Below are positions 46,804 through 55,859 of a DNA stretch of 64,000 nucleotides, one piece after another. A program made the position numbers and the translations under genes. Source of the stretch: Flavobacterium tegetincola DSM 22377 (GTDB lineage: Bacteria; Bacteroidota; Bacteroidia; Flavobacteriales; Flavobacteriaceae); the NCBI RefSeq assembly GCF_000425485.1, contig NZ_AUDN01000015.1, positions 124,001 to 188,000 of the forward strand, in the 5' to 3' direction. Within the stretch, counting starts at the first letter, position 1. Each line of letters opens with the position of its first letter. The notes beneath the pieces are model-generated. The model was not told the origin of the DNA. It was given only the letters and a program-made list of their open reading frames with translations, and did no database searches.

Positions 46804-47250
46804 ATGGGGATTTTAAATAGCGTATTTAAACTTCAAACTAAATCAAATGATATGGATACTTTGAATTTAAAAGACTTGGAGTCAATACTCAGAATTATTG
46901 TTGATTTATATCAAGAAATTTGGAATGACTCAACAAAATGGAAGGAAAATGTTGTTAAAATTGAGAAATATTTAAACGGAGTATTAGCGGTAAATCCAAA
47001 TGATACCAGAGTATTGACTAATCTTGGCGCTATATATTCGCTTAGAGGAGAACACAAACACGCACTGAAAGTATTGCTAAAAGCGGAAAAATTGAACGCT
47101 GCCGATGCCAATCTTTACAACAACATTGCAATTGCAAAAATAAACGTGGGGACAGAAATGAAAGATGCGAAGAAATATTTTGAAATGGCTAAAAAGCTAA
47201 AACCTAACGAACTGACAATTGAATCTTATTTTGACCCTCATGGATACTAA
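46804..47250 (+). CDS. TPR protein, cytoplasmic
   Basis: Soluble protein of 148 residues. Two tetratricopeptide repeats: N-P-N-D-T-R-V-L-T-N-L-G-A-I-Y-S-L-R-G-E-H-K-H-A and A-D-A-N-L-Y-N-N-I-A-I-A-K-I-N-V-G, about residues 63-130. ATG 46852 could be the start instead of 46804. Such proteins serve as adaptors. Last intact + strand gene before a terminator and the minus-strand block. Confidence 0.75.
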   Translation: MGILNSVFKLQTKSNDMDTLNLKDLESILRIIVDLYQEIWNDSTKWKENVVKIEKYLNGVLAVNPNDTRVLTNLGAIYSLRGEHKHALKVLLKAEKLNAADANLYNNIAIAKINVGTEMKDAKKYFEMAKKLKPNELTIESYFDPHGY

Positions 47251-47399
47251 AAAATGTTTTATATCCGATGTAAATATAGTCAGGGATGTAATCAACACAA
47301 AAAATTTAACATAAAACCAATGCTAATCGATAATCGACTTTTCGTCTCTCTACAGGAAATAGCTAAGCTAAAAATAAATAAAACTCAGAAAAAGTTTCA

Positions 47400-47437
47400 A
47401 AAAAAAACACATCCTAAAATAGAAGGTGTTTTTTTGT
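47400..47437. terminator. Bidirectional hairpin terminator
   Basis: An A run, the arms ACACATCCT and AGAAGGTGT (seven of nine positions pair) around AAAAT, and a T run. Located between the end of the + strand TPR gene and the minus-strand oxidase-family gene, so it can stop transcription from both sides. Confidence 0.55.
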
Positions 47438-47451
47438 TAAAAGCGCTAAAC

Positions 47452-47967
47452 TTAAACTTCTAAACCACCCTCTATGCCTCCGTCTTCGATTTTAGCCCCT
47501 GTTACAGCGGCGAAAACCATTTTTGCCATCGCAAAAATTTTGTTGTCTTTGGTTTCATAATAATAGCCATCGTCAGGCTTAATGCCGATAACCGTAATCC
47601 ACGGATCGTCTTTGCCATCAAACCAAGCATCTGCGAAATGGCTATAGTATTTCTCAATCAATTCTCTATCTTTTGAAACTACTGCCCGTCCCTGAATAAA
47701 TACGTACTCATAAGAACCGTTATTTAAAAAATAAAGTTGTGTAGTGGGGTCTTTCTCCAAATTTTGATTGTGAGTGCTTTGTGAAGAACTTATTAACCAT
47801 AAAGTACCTTCGGCATCCACTTCTTGCAAAGACATCGGAATGCTGTGTGCAGCCTTACCAATGTTCGTTACGAAAAAACATACTCCAGCTTTCTCAGTTA
47901 ATTTTTTGATTGTCTCAATTGCTTCTTTTCCGCTAAGATCTTTGTGCGGTGATTGTGCTTGTCCCAT
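47452..47967 (-). CDS. Pyridoxamine 5'-phosphate oxidase family protein
   Basis: Protein of 171 residues of the general-stress/PPOX split-barrel family: V-C-F-F-V-T-N (about 29-35), S-I-P-M-S-L-Q-E-V-D-A-E-G-T-L-W-L-I-S-S (about 42-61), T-Q-L-Y-F-L-N-N-G-S-Y-E-Y-V-F-I-Q-G-R-A (about 76-95). Members bind flavin (FMN/FAD) or F420; this branch (general stress protein 26-like) usually binds flavin without pyridoxamine oxidation. Cytoplasmic. It ends at the hairpin next to 47.4 kb and is the most conserved, core-like gene of the window. Confidence 0.9.
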   Translation of the reverse strand: MGQAQSPHKDLSGKEAIETIKKLTEKAGVCFFVTNIGKAAHSIPMSLQEVDAEGTLWLISSSQSTHNQNLEKDPTTQLYFLNNGSYEYVFIQGRAVVSKDRELIEKYYSHFADAWFDGKDDPWITVIGIKPDDGYYYETKDNKIFAMAKMVFAAVTGAKIEDGGIEGGLEV

Positions 47968-48118
47968 AAATTTAAATGATTAATTGTTAAATGATGTTGG
48001 AATTAAGTAACCTCTCTACAAGGTGCTACCAGTTTCGCTTACCTAAAAACAATCCAAAACCAAATAAGTTTTAAGTTAATTGCAACATTAAAATTTTCGA
48101 ATAGTACTAATTTTTCCG

Positions 48119-48562
48119 TTAGTTAAACTGTTGAATTGCTTCTTTTAATTTTTTTATATCTCTGTTAAAAATGGCTAAATCTTCCTGAAAATACACCTGT
48201 TGCTCGCCTTTTCTCTTCACTATAAATGTTTCCTTTGTTTTTTTTAATAAGGAGAACAGTGGTCTGTCTTTAAAAGCAACCTTATATTCAACAATCGAAA
48301 ACTGATAACTAGCTAACGGATAAAAGTGTTTTCCAATTTTAACCCCATCGGCTTTAACAGTGCAAAGATTATTGCGATAGGTGAAAAACACCATCAGCGG
48401 GAGCAAAACAAACCCACCTAAACTAAATGCACCTAACCCAATTACGTTACCTGTACCATCGATGATACTTAGCAGGTTTGCAATTGATGCGTAAACAATA
48501 ATTAGGCATAACAAAGCGTAAAAAATCACGGTTGTTTTTGATAAACAAATTTTGTATTCCAT
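48119..48562 (-). CDS. Two-TM protein with PH-like domain
   Basis: Protein of 147 residues: two helices (about 10-32 and 42-63), then a beta domain (about 66-130: V-K-A-D-G-V-K-I-G-K-H-F-Y-P-L) and a final helix (D-I-K-K-L-K-E-A-I-Q-Q). It shares this plan with the STM3941-like protein at 40852 and others here. Function unknown. Confidence 0.7.
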   Translation of the reverse strand: MEYKICLSKTTVIFYALLCLIIVYASIANLLSIIDGTGNVIGLGAFSLGGFVLLPLMVFFTYRNNLCTVKADGVKIGKHFYPLASYQFSIVEYKVAFKDRPLFSLLKKTKETFIVKRKGEQQVYFQEDLAIFNRDIKKLKEAIQQFN

Positions 48563-48661
48563 TGTTCTGGTTTTTATTAAGGTGTTTTTTGTTTGGTTTT
48601 CGGCAGAGTTCGTAACTCTAATTTTTTATTAGTCAGACTTCAAGACCTATCCAATAAAAAA

Positions 48662-50347
48662 TCAATCTTCATCTTTTTTTACCTGCGGAATGTCCAGTTC
48701 AAAGGGAATTTCCTCACTCAAACCTTTCTCGGTATTTATAAACCTAATGATGACTTTTTCTATTTTTTCAGCATATTTATTGGTCACAAGACTGGTCGCG
48801 TCGTCATACTTTTGATTGATAATGTCCATTGGCTTTGTTCCGCCTTGCTTATCAAATACTAACAACTCTACCAAATTTATCTTATCAGGGTCGTTATTGT
48901 AAAATTTCAAGTTGTTGCCATTGCTATCTATCGTTATCCATTTCGGTAAATTATTAGGCGTGAAAGTTTTATCGTAATAATTGGGAACTTCTAAACTTAT
49001 TTTGCCAATTACTTTTTTAGCATTCTGCAATGTTGGAGAAAACTTTACTGCACTTAAATTACTGTTCTGATTGCCATAACCTACTCTAAAATAATCATCC
49101 GCATCTTGATAGTCAGTTACCGCAACGGTATCTTTTGCATCGCCAATAAGCTTCATCTCACTAAAATTCCAACCGGTACGCTCATTATTATAACCATAAG
49201 ACAATGAGGCATAAATTAGGATGTTATCTGGTGCATTTAATTTCCCGGATACGGTGGTACAATTGATTTTTAACAGTTTATTTACTTCCTCTTTTTTGAT
49301 GTTGGTAATCGGTAAAACTTCGCTTTGTTCTTTAACAGAAGCATTGTCTACTGGTTTTTGAGGAACAACATCGCCAAGGTCAATGGTTTCTACATGCCCT
49401 TTGTTAGACCTTAAAAAGAAGTCTACTTTCCCAACCTTACCACTTGCTTTTAGCGTTACAATATCAATCGGATGAAATTTATGGAGTGGATCTTCATCCA
49501 GTTCTTTGTATTTCTGTTTTATATTATAGTAATTTGAAGTTAATTCAGGATAAGGCATGTCATGGTTTCTGTACCACAGATAATGTCTAAAATCGTTAAC
49601 AGAACCTTCACTTGCCAATGTTTTACCTTTTTCGTCTAAGATATTAATGGATAAGCGAGAAAAACTTTCTCTCGTCAAACTGTCTGTTTTACTTGTTCGC
49701 TCGGTGTTTGGAGCATCTACCTGTTCGCTAACAAATAAATAGTTCTGATATCCCGGCTCTTTTGGTTCTTTATACTTTTGTTTTTCACTAAAATCTTTCC
49801 GTTCAGCACTATCATAAGTATAATCATAACTTTGTCGCATCCCTTTATTTTCGATCATTAAAGTAACGCCATCATTAGTCATGTTAAGCAAGGTAATTTC
49901 TACACTGTCTTTCATTATGCTTTTACCGATGTCATTTTTATCAACAGAAAATTTGTAATATTTAGCGGGTACAAAAACAGAGAACTTTGTATTTACAGAA
50001 CCATTTTTGTCTTTTATCATCACAAATTGATGTGGATATTGAAGTTTTAAGTCACCAAAATCTGGCATAAATTCCCTACCATTATCAATCAGTTTAAAGT
50101 TTTTAAGAAATTTAGATTTATAATCAGCAATGTTAAAAGTGCTATCCAAGTAAACTGGAGCTCCAATATTTAAGTCGTATAAATCGAAATTATGGAAATA
50201 TCCAGTACCATGATATTGGTCTTCAAGTTTTGCATAATCAAGAAATAATTTTTGCCTTTCATCCAAGCTAGATTTGCAGGCTATGGTTAATATGCTCATT
50301 AAAAATACGATGCTTAAATATGTAATTGATCGCTTATTATTTTTCAT
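48662..50347 (-). CDS. Large lipoprotein, beta-rich
   Basis: Lipoprotein of 561 residues (L-T-I-A-C, Cys24). Largely beta strands with several immunoglobulin-like sandwich signatures: M-N-D-G-V-T-L-M-I-E-N near 155, G-K-V-D-F-F-L-R-S-N near 305, V-N-L-V-E-L-L-V-F-D near 498, K-I-E-K-V-I-I-R-F near 530. A stretch K-D-F-S-E-K-Q-K-Y-K-E-P-K-E-P-G is low complexity. Likely at the envelope surface or periplasm; function unknown. It precedes the small membrane protein gene 48119 on the minus strand. Confidence 0.7.
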   Translation of the reverse strand: MKNNKRSITYLSIVFLMSILTIACKSSLDERQKLFLDYAKLEDQYHGTGYFHNFDLYDLNIGAPVYLDSTFNIADYKSKFLKNFKLIDNGREFMPDFGDLKLQYPHQFVMIKDKNGSVNTKFSVFVPAKYYKFSVDKNDIGKSIMKDSVEITLLNMTNDGVTLMIENKGMRQSYDYTYDSAERKDFSEKQKYKEPKEPGYQNYLFVSEQVDAPNTERTSKTDSLTRESFSRLSINILDEKGKTLASEGSVNDFRHYLWYRNHDMPYPELTSNYYNIKQKYKELDEDPLHKFHPIDIVTLKASGKVGKVDFFLRSNKGHVETIDLGDVVPQKPVDNASVKEQSEVLPITNIKKEEVNKLLKINCTTVSGKLNAPDNILIYASLSYGYNNERTGWNFSEMKLIGDAKDTVAVTDYQDADDYFRVGYGNQNSNLSAVKFSPTLQNAKKVIGKISLEVPNYYDKTFTPNNLPKWITIDSNGNNLKFYNNDPDKINLVELLVFDKQGGTKPMDIINQKYDDATSLVTNKYAEKIEKVIIRFINTEKGLSEEIPFELDIPQVKKDED

Positions 50348-50418
50348 GTATTGAGTTTGTTCGTTTTAAAAGGTTTTTATTGAATATAATTTGCCAACAA
50401 GCAAAAAACCGTCTCGAA

Positions 50419-50784
50419 TTAAGTATTCTCCTTTTCTAAGTATTTTTTAATTGCTTGTTTCACAAAATAATTTCTTCCCAATACCAATGCAAGCATCACC
50501 ACCATTAATGGAATGAAAAACTGGGTGCCTAATTCATTTAGAAAATGTACACTCCTTGCAAATAAACCGCCTTGTTTCAAACCTTTATATGCTAAAATTG
50601 CATCAAGATTAAAATAGAATACCAAGATAAATGCTAGGAATATCAGTGCTAAGAATATTTTGTAAGACTTTGATTTGAAAGCCTGCTTAAAAATAATTAA
50701 ACGTTGATCAAAAGGTATTTTACCAAGTGCAGGAATCTGCTTCGTAAGGGTTTCTATTCTCTGTTCGGGATTTTTTGAAAGCAT
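50419..50784 (-). CDS. Small membrane protein, two TM
   Basis: Protein of 121 residues: a soluble start (P-E-Q-R-I-E-T-L-T-K-Q-I-P-A-L-G), a helix at about 39-58, a second at about 88-107, and a charged C-terminal helix (K-Q-A-I-K-K-Y-L-E-K-E-N). Family unknown. Located upstream of the large lipoprotein on the same strand. Confidence 0.65.
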   Translation of the reverse strand: MLSKNPEQRIETLTKQIPALGKIPFDQRLIIFKQAFKSKSYKIFLALIFLAFILVFYFNLDAILAYKGLKQGGLFARSVHFLNELGTQFFIPLMVVMLALVLGRNYFVKQAIKKYLEKENT

Positions 50785-50949
50785 TTGCGGATAATTATTC
50801 GAATAATTTTATAGTTTTTAATTATTGTTATCGTATCGTAAATATAACCGATAAATATTTAAAAAATTAGGAGATTTTATATTCACTTACTTTAAGTATA
50901 AATTCGTTGCGAATGAATGAATTTTTGTAGCATAGAAAGCAAATTAGAT

Positions 50950-51381
50950 TTAATGTTTTGGGTTGTTTTGCCAAATCATTCGATATCCGCTAGTGATGAT
51001 TTCCATTTCATAAGGTCGCTTGGCATAATACACATTGTCTTTATTGCTGAACAGGATAGTGCCGAAAGCAATGCAACAAAAACTTAATATCCAAAGCGTA
51101 ACCGTTAAAAATTTATTGATCGATATTGTAATCCAATATTTATTAAAACAAAATACCAATACGAACCAAAAAACGAAGTAAATGGTTATATCAGCTAATA
51201 GTTCCAATACAAAAACTTGATGGGATAATGAAGTGACCCAACCTCTGCCAATATAGACAAACGGAAAGCCGAAAAACAATGTTTCTGAGGCGTCAATAGG
51301 TAAAACTGACCACCATTTAGTGAAAATTGTAAATGAAATGATGGTTAAAGGAATGATAATTTTAAATAGGAGTGCTTTCAT
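50950..51381 (-). CDS. Membrane protein, several TM
   Basis: Protein of 143 residues with helices at about 5-22, 53-80 and 90-112 and a small C-terminal tail (R-P-Y-E-M-E-I-I-T-S-G). A loop between the first two helices contains F-G-F-P-F-V-Y-I-G-R-G-W. Not recognised. Confidence 0.6.
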   Translation of the reverse strand: MKALLFKIIIPLTIISFTIFTKWWSVLPIDASETLFFGFPFVYIGRGWVTSLSHQVFVLELLADITIYFVFWFVLVFCFNKYWITISINKFLTVTLWILSFCCIAFGTILFSNKDNVYYAKRPYEMEIITSGYRMIWQNNPKH

Positions 51382-51424
51382 TTTTGCTATTTAATAAGTG
51401 GATGCAGTTTTAAACTCTTGACAC

Positions 51425-51901
51425 CTATTTTTTGTCCTTGTAAATAGTAATAGAAGAAATTTCGTTAATTTTTTTAGTACGGATTAAAGCAGTATTGATT
51501 ACAATATCTTTAAAAAATAAATCCTTATAAGGATATGGGTAATACTGATTGGTTATGATGACCAATTCTTCAATTTTCGTATCGGTTATACTTATTTTAC
51601 CTAAAAAAGGTTGACTTGGCATGTGCTCATATTTCTTTTTTTTTGATAATTGAATTTCAAACTCAACCACATTTAAAGTTGGAGAAGCTTTATCTGAAAT
51701 TGTGCTGATACCAAACTCATCCCAAACTTGTTTACTTGTCCAAGAAAATCCTCTATCGTGATCGGGTGCTCCTTCGTAAATTCTACATGGCTCTCCAATT
51801 AGTAGTTTTAAATCAGCAAGCGGAAAGGGGAATTCGAATAACTTGTTGTTAATCTCAATTCCGGTTTCTGTAATGTTTAAGGAAGAAACTGTTGGTGGCA
51901 T
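51425..51901 (-). CDS. Cytoplasmic protein with G-P-C and W-x-W-D-x-G pattern
   Basis: Soluble protein of 158 residues. It begins S-L-N-I-T-E-T-G-I-E-I-N-N and has L-K-L-L-I-G-E-P-C-R-I-Y-E-G near 30 and T-S-K-Q-V-W-D-E-F-G-I near 55. These features recur in small single-domain proteins annotated as unknown or immunity-like; I do not assign a family name. No export signal. Directly downstream (11 bases) of a decayed gene on the same strand. Confidence 0.6.
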   Translation of the reverse strand: MPPTVSSLNITETGIEINNKLFEFPFPLADLKLLIGEPCRIYEGAPDHDRGFSWTSKQVWDEFGISTISDKASPTLNVVEFEIQLSKKKKYEHMPSQPFLGKISITDTKIEELVIITNQYYPYPYKDLFFKDIVINTALIRTKKINEISSITIYKDKK

Positions 51902-51912
51902 TTGATTTAGAT

Positions 51913-52139
51913 TTATCTTTTGGTCAAGCTCCTTAAAAAGTCCCAGCTTTCTTTATCATTTGGTGGTTGGTAATTCAGCAATAGACAGTTGAAAGATAAA
52001 ATTTGCAATTGTTTTAGCATCAATTTCATCTTGTCTTTTTCGGTTAGTTTTTGATTTTTCTCGATCGCCACCGCATTTTTGTGTCGAATTTCGTCTAATG
52101 ATTTAAATTATCAATCACCTTAATCGGTTGATTGATCAA
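51913..52139 (-). pseudogene. Small helical protein remnant with frameshift
   Basis: On the minus strand, S-L-D-E-I-R-H-K-N-A-V-A-I-E and K-M-K-L-M-L-K-Q-L-Q-I-L-S-F-N-C run to TAA 51913-51915 in good coding sequence (about 60 codons). The upstream part (I-N-Q-P-I-K-V-I-D-N-L-N) is one frame away, joined near 52100, and there is no usable start. A small cytoplasmic helical protein that lost its reading frame. Confidence 0.45.
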
Positions 52140-52171
52140 AATTTACCAAAAATTAAAAATATAGAAAGCGC

Positions 52172-52480
52172 TTAATATTTAAAATAATAGTAAAATAAAG
52201 GAACCGACATTAGCAGTAGAGTAGCAATAAAAATAATTGCCGTATTTCGCAATTTTAGTTGGCTGGTTTTATGAAATTTATTGATTTCGTAAATTAAAAA
52301 CGCCATAAATAAAACTACAAAAACTACACTTAGTCTAATAAACATCGCACCTTCGTCTAAGAAACCAAATTTGGTATTTAGCACTTCATCAGGTACTAAA
52401 TAGTGTGCTCCATTCCAGAATAGTACGATCACAACCACTAGAATGATGATTTTTATGATGAGGTATTTAAAAATATTCAT
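52172..52480 (-). CDS. Small membrane protein, three TM
   Basis: Protein of 102 residues with three hydrophobic helices (about 8-27, 44-64, 79-99), an outside loop with L-N-T-K-F-G-F-L-D-E-G and a basic inside loop (N-K-F-H-K-T-S-Q-L-K). No recognised family. Confidence 0.6.
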   Translation of the reverse strand: MNIFKYLIIKIIILVVVIVLFWNGAHYLVPDEVLNTKFGFLDEGAMFIRLSVVFVVLFMAFLIYEINKFHKTSQLKLRNTAIIFIATLLLMSVPLFYYYFKY

Positions 52481-52509
52481 TTCTGACCCAATTCAAATTA
52501 AATCAACAT

Positions 52510-53025
52510 TTACATACTTTTGCTCACGCCACGAAAAGCACTCGGATTGTAGAAACGTTTAGTAGTCAAACTTTGCAACCGTATGGGTTCTTTATTCTTG
52601 TCAAAAAATATTTTAAACTTCTTAACAGCTTTGCTATCCGTTTCTGTAAGAATTAATAGATCATTTTTAACTTCGAATCTGTAAATAAGTGTTTTGGAAA
52701 TAAAACTAGGATTAGTCAAGACGCCATTTTCATCAGGTTTAATGGTGCTGTTAAAATCAAATGGTTCATCCTTAAAATTTTCTTCGATAGTTACCAAATC
52801 ATACTCAAATTGTATGTTTTCTTTAAACACTGTATTTGCTGGTAAAAGCTTTTGATCTGTAACAATTTGCCAAGAAAATGCTTTTCGAATGCCAAATGGG
52901 TAACTTTTTGTTTTAATTGGTGCATTTGTTTCTTGTTTCGAAGTTTTGCTTTTAACAACAGTTGGTTTTTTTTGACCGAAAGCTGTAATGCTCACAAAAG
53001 TTAGGATGATGAATAGGTATCTCAT
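52510..53025 (-). CDS. Secreted protein, unknown
   Basis: Protein of about 171 residues from ATG 53025, with a signal peptide ending T-A-F-G-Q; an upstream start at 53055 is less likely. A Lys/Thr linker precedes a compact beta domain (F-S-W-Q-I-V-T-D near 52, Y-R-F-E-V-K-N-D-L-L-I-L-T-E near 118). Lies downstream of the ankyrin genes on the same strand. Function unknown. Confidence 0.65.
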   Translation of the reverse strand: MRYLFIILTFVSITAFGQKKPTVVKSKTSKQETNAPIKTKSYPFGIRKAFSWQIVTDQKLLPANTVFKENIQFEYDLVTIEENFKDEPFDFNSTIKPDENGVLTNPSFISKTLIYRFEVKNDLLILTETDSKAVKKFKIFFDKNKEPIRLQSLTTKRFYNPSAFRGVSKSM

Positions 53026-53089
53026 GGTTTTCTTTCTCGCTGTCAAAGACTGCATTTTTAGTTATGTAAATTTATATTTTATTAAAACT

Positions 53090-54061
53090 CTAAGAATCTG
53101 CTCCAGCCATAATTAACTGTTCTACAATTTCATTAAAACCTTTTTCAGATGCGTAATGTAAAGCAGATTGTTGGTCGTTGTCTTTTTCGTTAACGGATGC
53201 TCCATTACTAATTAGAATCTCAGTGATATCATTGCAACCACACATGCTTGCTACAATTAGCGGAGTTTCCCCTTCATTGTTTTTCACATCCACATCCATT
53301 CCTTTTTCAAGAAGTAGTTTTACAATTTCCTTGTTTCCTCTTCCGCATACAAAATGAAGAACTGTATTACCGTCCAGTCTTCTCAATAGCAAATCTGCTC
53401 CAGCATCAATCAACAATTGGGCAGTTCTCAAGTTGTTATTCATGCAGGCCATCATCAAAGCGCTTTCGCCTTGATCATTCAGCGTATCAATTTTTATGGC
53501 TTGAGTTTTAACCAACTCGTTAACCACTTCGGCGTTATTGTTATACACAGCCTGATGAAGTGCGGTATTTCCGTGGCTATTTTTCTCGTCACTTTCTCCC
53601 ATTAACAAAGCAACAGTATCTCTCAATCCTCTACTCGTAGCATAATCTAATGCGCTATGTCCTTCGTTGTCTTTAATGCTTTTATCCGCACCTTTTGTAA
53701 GTAGAAATTTTGTAAACTCTGTTTTTGCTTGCGATAGGGAATAAATAAGTGGCGTTTTTCCTTCTTTATCTGTCGCATTAATATCGGCACCAGCTTCTAA
53801 CAGAACGGATACAATTTCCTTATTTCCACTTTGCGAAAGAATATGTAAAGGCGTTGTGCTGTGGTTGTTTGCCAAGTTCACATCGGCCCCGCCTTCTACT
53901 AAAAGCTTAACAATATCTCTTGCACCTTTTTGACTGGCGTAAAATAATGGCGTATTGCCCATTGCATCACGTTTATCGAGATTGATCCCGCCTTTTTTAA
54001 GGAAGGTTTGTACAATTCCTTTTTGATTGTTTTTGCAGGCATTTAAAAATATAGCATCCAT
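53090..54061 (-). CDS. Ankyrin-repeat protein, cytoplasmic
   Basis: Protein of 323 residues made of nine to ten ankyrin repeats of about 33 residues, each with the T-P-L-x-x-A or T-A-L-H-x-A and L-L-x-x-G-A-D signatures (for example G-N-T-P-L-F-Y-A-S, S-T-T-P-L-H-I-L-S, K-T-P-L-I-Y-S, E-T-P-L-I-V-A-S, Q-S-A-L-H-Y-A-S). No signal peptide, so cytoplasmic, unlike the ankyrin lipoprotein at 61059. Next to a second ankyrin gene 50 bases upstream. Confidence 0.9.
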   Translation of the reverse strand: MDAIFLNACKNNQKGIVQTFLKKGGINLDKRDAMGNTPLFYASQKGARDIVKLLVEGGADVNLANNHSTTPLHILSQSGNKEIVSVLLEAGADINATDKEGKTPLIYSLSQAKTEFTKFLLTKGADKSIKDNEGHSALDYATSRGLRDTVALLMGESDEKNSHGNTALHQAVYNNNAEVVNELVKTQAIKIDTLNDQGESALMMACMNNNLRTAQLLIDAGADLLLRRLDGNTVLHFVCGRGNKEIVKLLLEKGMDVDVKNNEGETPLIVASMCGCNDITEILISNGASVNEKDNDQQSALHYASEKGFNEIVEQLIMAGADS

Positions 54062-54111
54062 TTGTTTTGTGTTTTATTAAGGTTGTTGTGATTTTAAATT
54101 CTGAACTTTAG

Positions 54112-55701
54112 TTACTGTCTTTCTAAAAACCAAGCCACCAAATTCTCATTGTCTTTTTCTACCGCATAATCTAGAGCAGATTTTTCTGAATTATCTTTTG
54201 CGTTGACTAATATATCTCCAAATTGTTCCATTAATTCGCAATAGGTTTTTGCCGTAGATTTTTCTGAATTATTAGTGGCATAGATGAGTGCTGTCTTTCC
54301 GTCTTTATCTTTCAAATCTGTTTTTGCACCTTGCTCTAAAAGCATCAAAAATTCTTTTTCTGCTCGCCTTAAATCTGTTAAGCCTAAATACATCAAAGCA
54401 GAAATTCCGTCTCTATTGGTTTTGTTTACATCTGCATCTGCAAAAATGGCTTCTTCCATTATTACTTTCGCTATCGAATTTCCATTGAATAATTGCAAAC
54501 TATCTGCATTTTTTGCAGAAAGGGTCAACAATGTATTTTCTTCATCATCCATTAAGGTATTGATATCAAAACCTGCTTTAACAAAAGCTTGTAATATTTT
54601 TTGGAATATTTTATCCTCAAACTGGTTAGAATTGGTGTTGATTGTAGAATCTGTTGCGTAAAGATATCGTAACGGATGCCAAGATTTACTATCCATCAAT
54701 TGAACATCTGCTCCATTTTTCAACAATAAATCAACAATTTCAAAATCATGCAAAATGATAGCGATGGCAAGTGGCAACATCCCGTGGTAGCGGTCACCTT
54801 CTTTATCATATTCCTCATTCAAATTTTCACCGAGTTTAATTAAAGCATCAACAGCCTTAACATCTTGATTGATGCAAGTTTGATAAATATCTTGACCGCC
54901 AGCCTGAATATACCAATCAACATTTTCTTTATTTGATAAATCGTCGCCTTTTAAAAGTGCACCGGCTATTTTTGATTTAACCTTAACAGCAATGTCGATG
55001 GCGGTTTCCCCGTAGTTGTTTTTTTGAAAAGGATCCAAGCCTGCTTCAATACCCATGGAAATAAAATTTACAAAATCTGATAAGCGATTTTGTTTAAGCT
55101 GATATCTCCATTCTAATTCCGCTTTTCGACTCACATCTCTTCTACTGTTTTCATCATAATGGGGTGCTTGTACAAATTCCAGATATTCGTCCTGAGCGGA
55201 TGATAAATCGGAAGCATATGAACCCGAATTTTCTGCACAAATGTGCAATAATGTGTTTCCTTTGCTATCTGCCCAATCTATTTTTACTCCAGCATCTTGG
55301 TAAGCTTGAAACATTTCAAAATAACCCGCTTTGGCGCCAAGCATCAAAGCCGTAAAACCTTCACTGTTTTTCCGTATCGGACTCACTTTATTAGCCAACA
55401 ACCTTTTTGTTGTTTCGTAAATTTGTCCCTCGCTCATGGTGTAAGAACGGCCAAATTCTGCTTCGGCCATGATATGAAGTAAATTATTACCATAGGCATC
55501 TTCAACGCCCATTGTTCTCCAACCTTGAGCAATCAGTTCATCAATCATTTCGAAATTTCCAAAAGCGCAGACTTGTTTCCACAACTCAATTTTCTCTTCA
55601 TCAGTTAACTCTCCTTCAGCCAACCCACTTTTATAGGTTTGATTGATTTCTTTAAAAGGAACTCTTTGTTGGTAAGCGCTTTGTATTTCGTATAAATTCA
55701 T
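54112..55701 (-). CDS. Large ankyrin-repeat protein
   Basis: Protein of about 529 residues from ATG 55701 (upstream start 55746 less likely). Ankyrin repeats dominate residues about 60-525 (N-L-L-H-I-M-A-E-A, T-L-L-H-I-C-A-E-N, G-E-T-A-I-D-I-A-V, L-P-L-A-I-A-I, S-A-L-D-Y-A-V). Some are interrupted by insertions, such as a helical D-L-S-S-A-Q-D-E-Y-L near 175. Cytoplasmic by sequence. A transcript from about 56.4 kb probably covers the TPR gene and both ankyrin genes. Confidence 0.85.
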   Translation of the reverse strand: MNLYEIQSAYQQRVPFKEINQTYKSGLAEGELTDEEKIELWKQVCAFGNFEMIDELIAQGWRTMGVEDAYGNNLLHIMAEAEFGRSYTMSEGQIYETTKRLLANKVSPIRKNSEGFTALMLGAKAGYFEMFQAYQDAGVKIDWADSKGNTLLHICAENSGSYASDLSSAQDEYLEFVQAPHYDENSRRDVSRKAELEWRYQLKQNRLSDFVNFISMGIEAGLDPFQKNNYGETAIDIAVKVKSKIAGALLKGDDLSNKENVDWYIQAGGQDIYQTCINQDVKAVDALIKLGENLNEEYDKEGDRYHGMLPLAIAIILHDFEIVDLLLKNGADVQLMDSKSWHPLRYLYATDSTINTNSNQFEDKIFQKILQAFVKAGFDINTLMDDEENTLLTLSAKNADSLQLFNGNSIAKVIMEEAIFADADVNKTNRDGISALMYLGLTDLRRAEKEFLMLLEQGAKTDLKDKDGKTALIYATNNSEKSTAKTYCELMEQFGDILVNAKDNSEKSALDYAVEKDNENLVAWFLERQ

Positions 55702-55859
55702 GGGGATTTTGATTAAGGTTGGCTGTGGTATTTTGTGATAATTCAATTGGTTGTTGATATTTTTTTTTATTCCATCTTTAACAGGATCAGTAAAAATGAA
55801 AATAGTAGTGAAGCGAACATCAATCTCAATCTGATTCTATTTTTTTTTAATTAATGACG

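Noticed and set aside
47254..47463. 69-codon + strand frame after the TPR gene
   Set aside because: It runs through the hairpin terminator, has a low-complexity Lys-rich end and no domain or clear start; probably chance.
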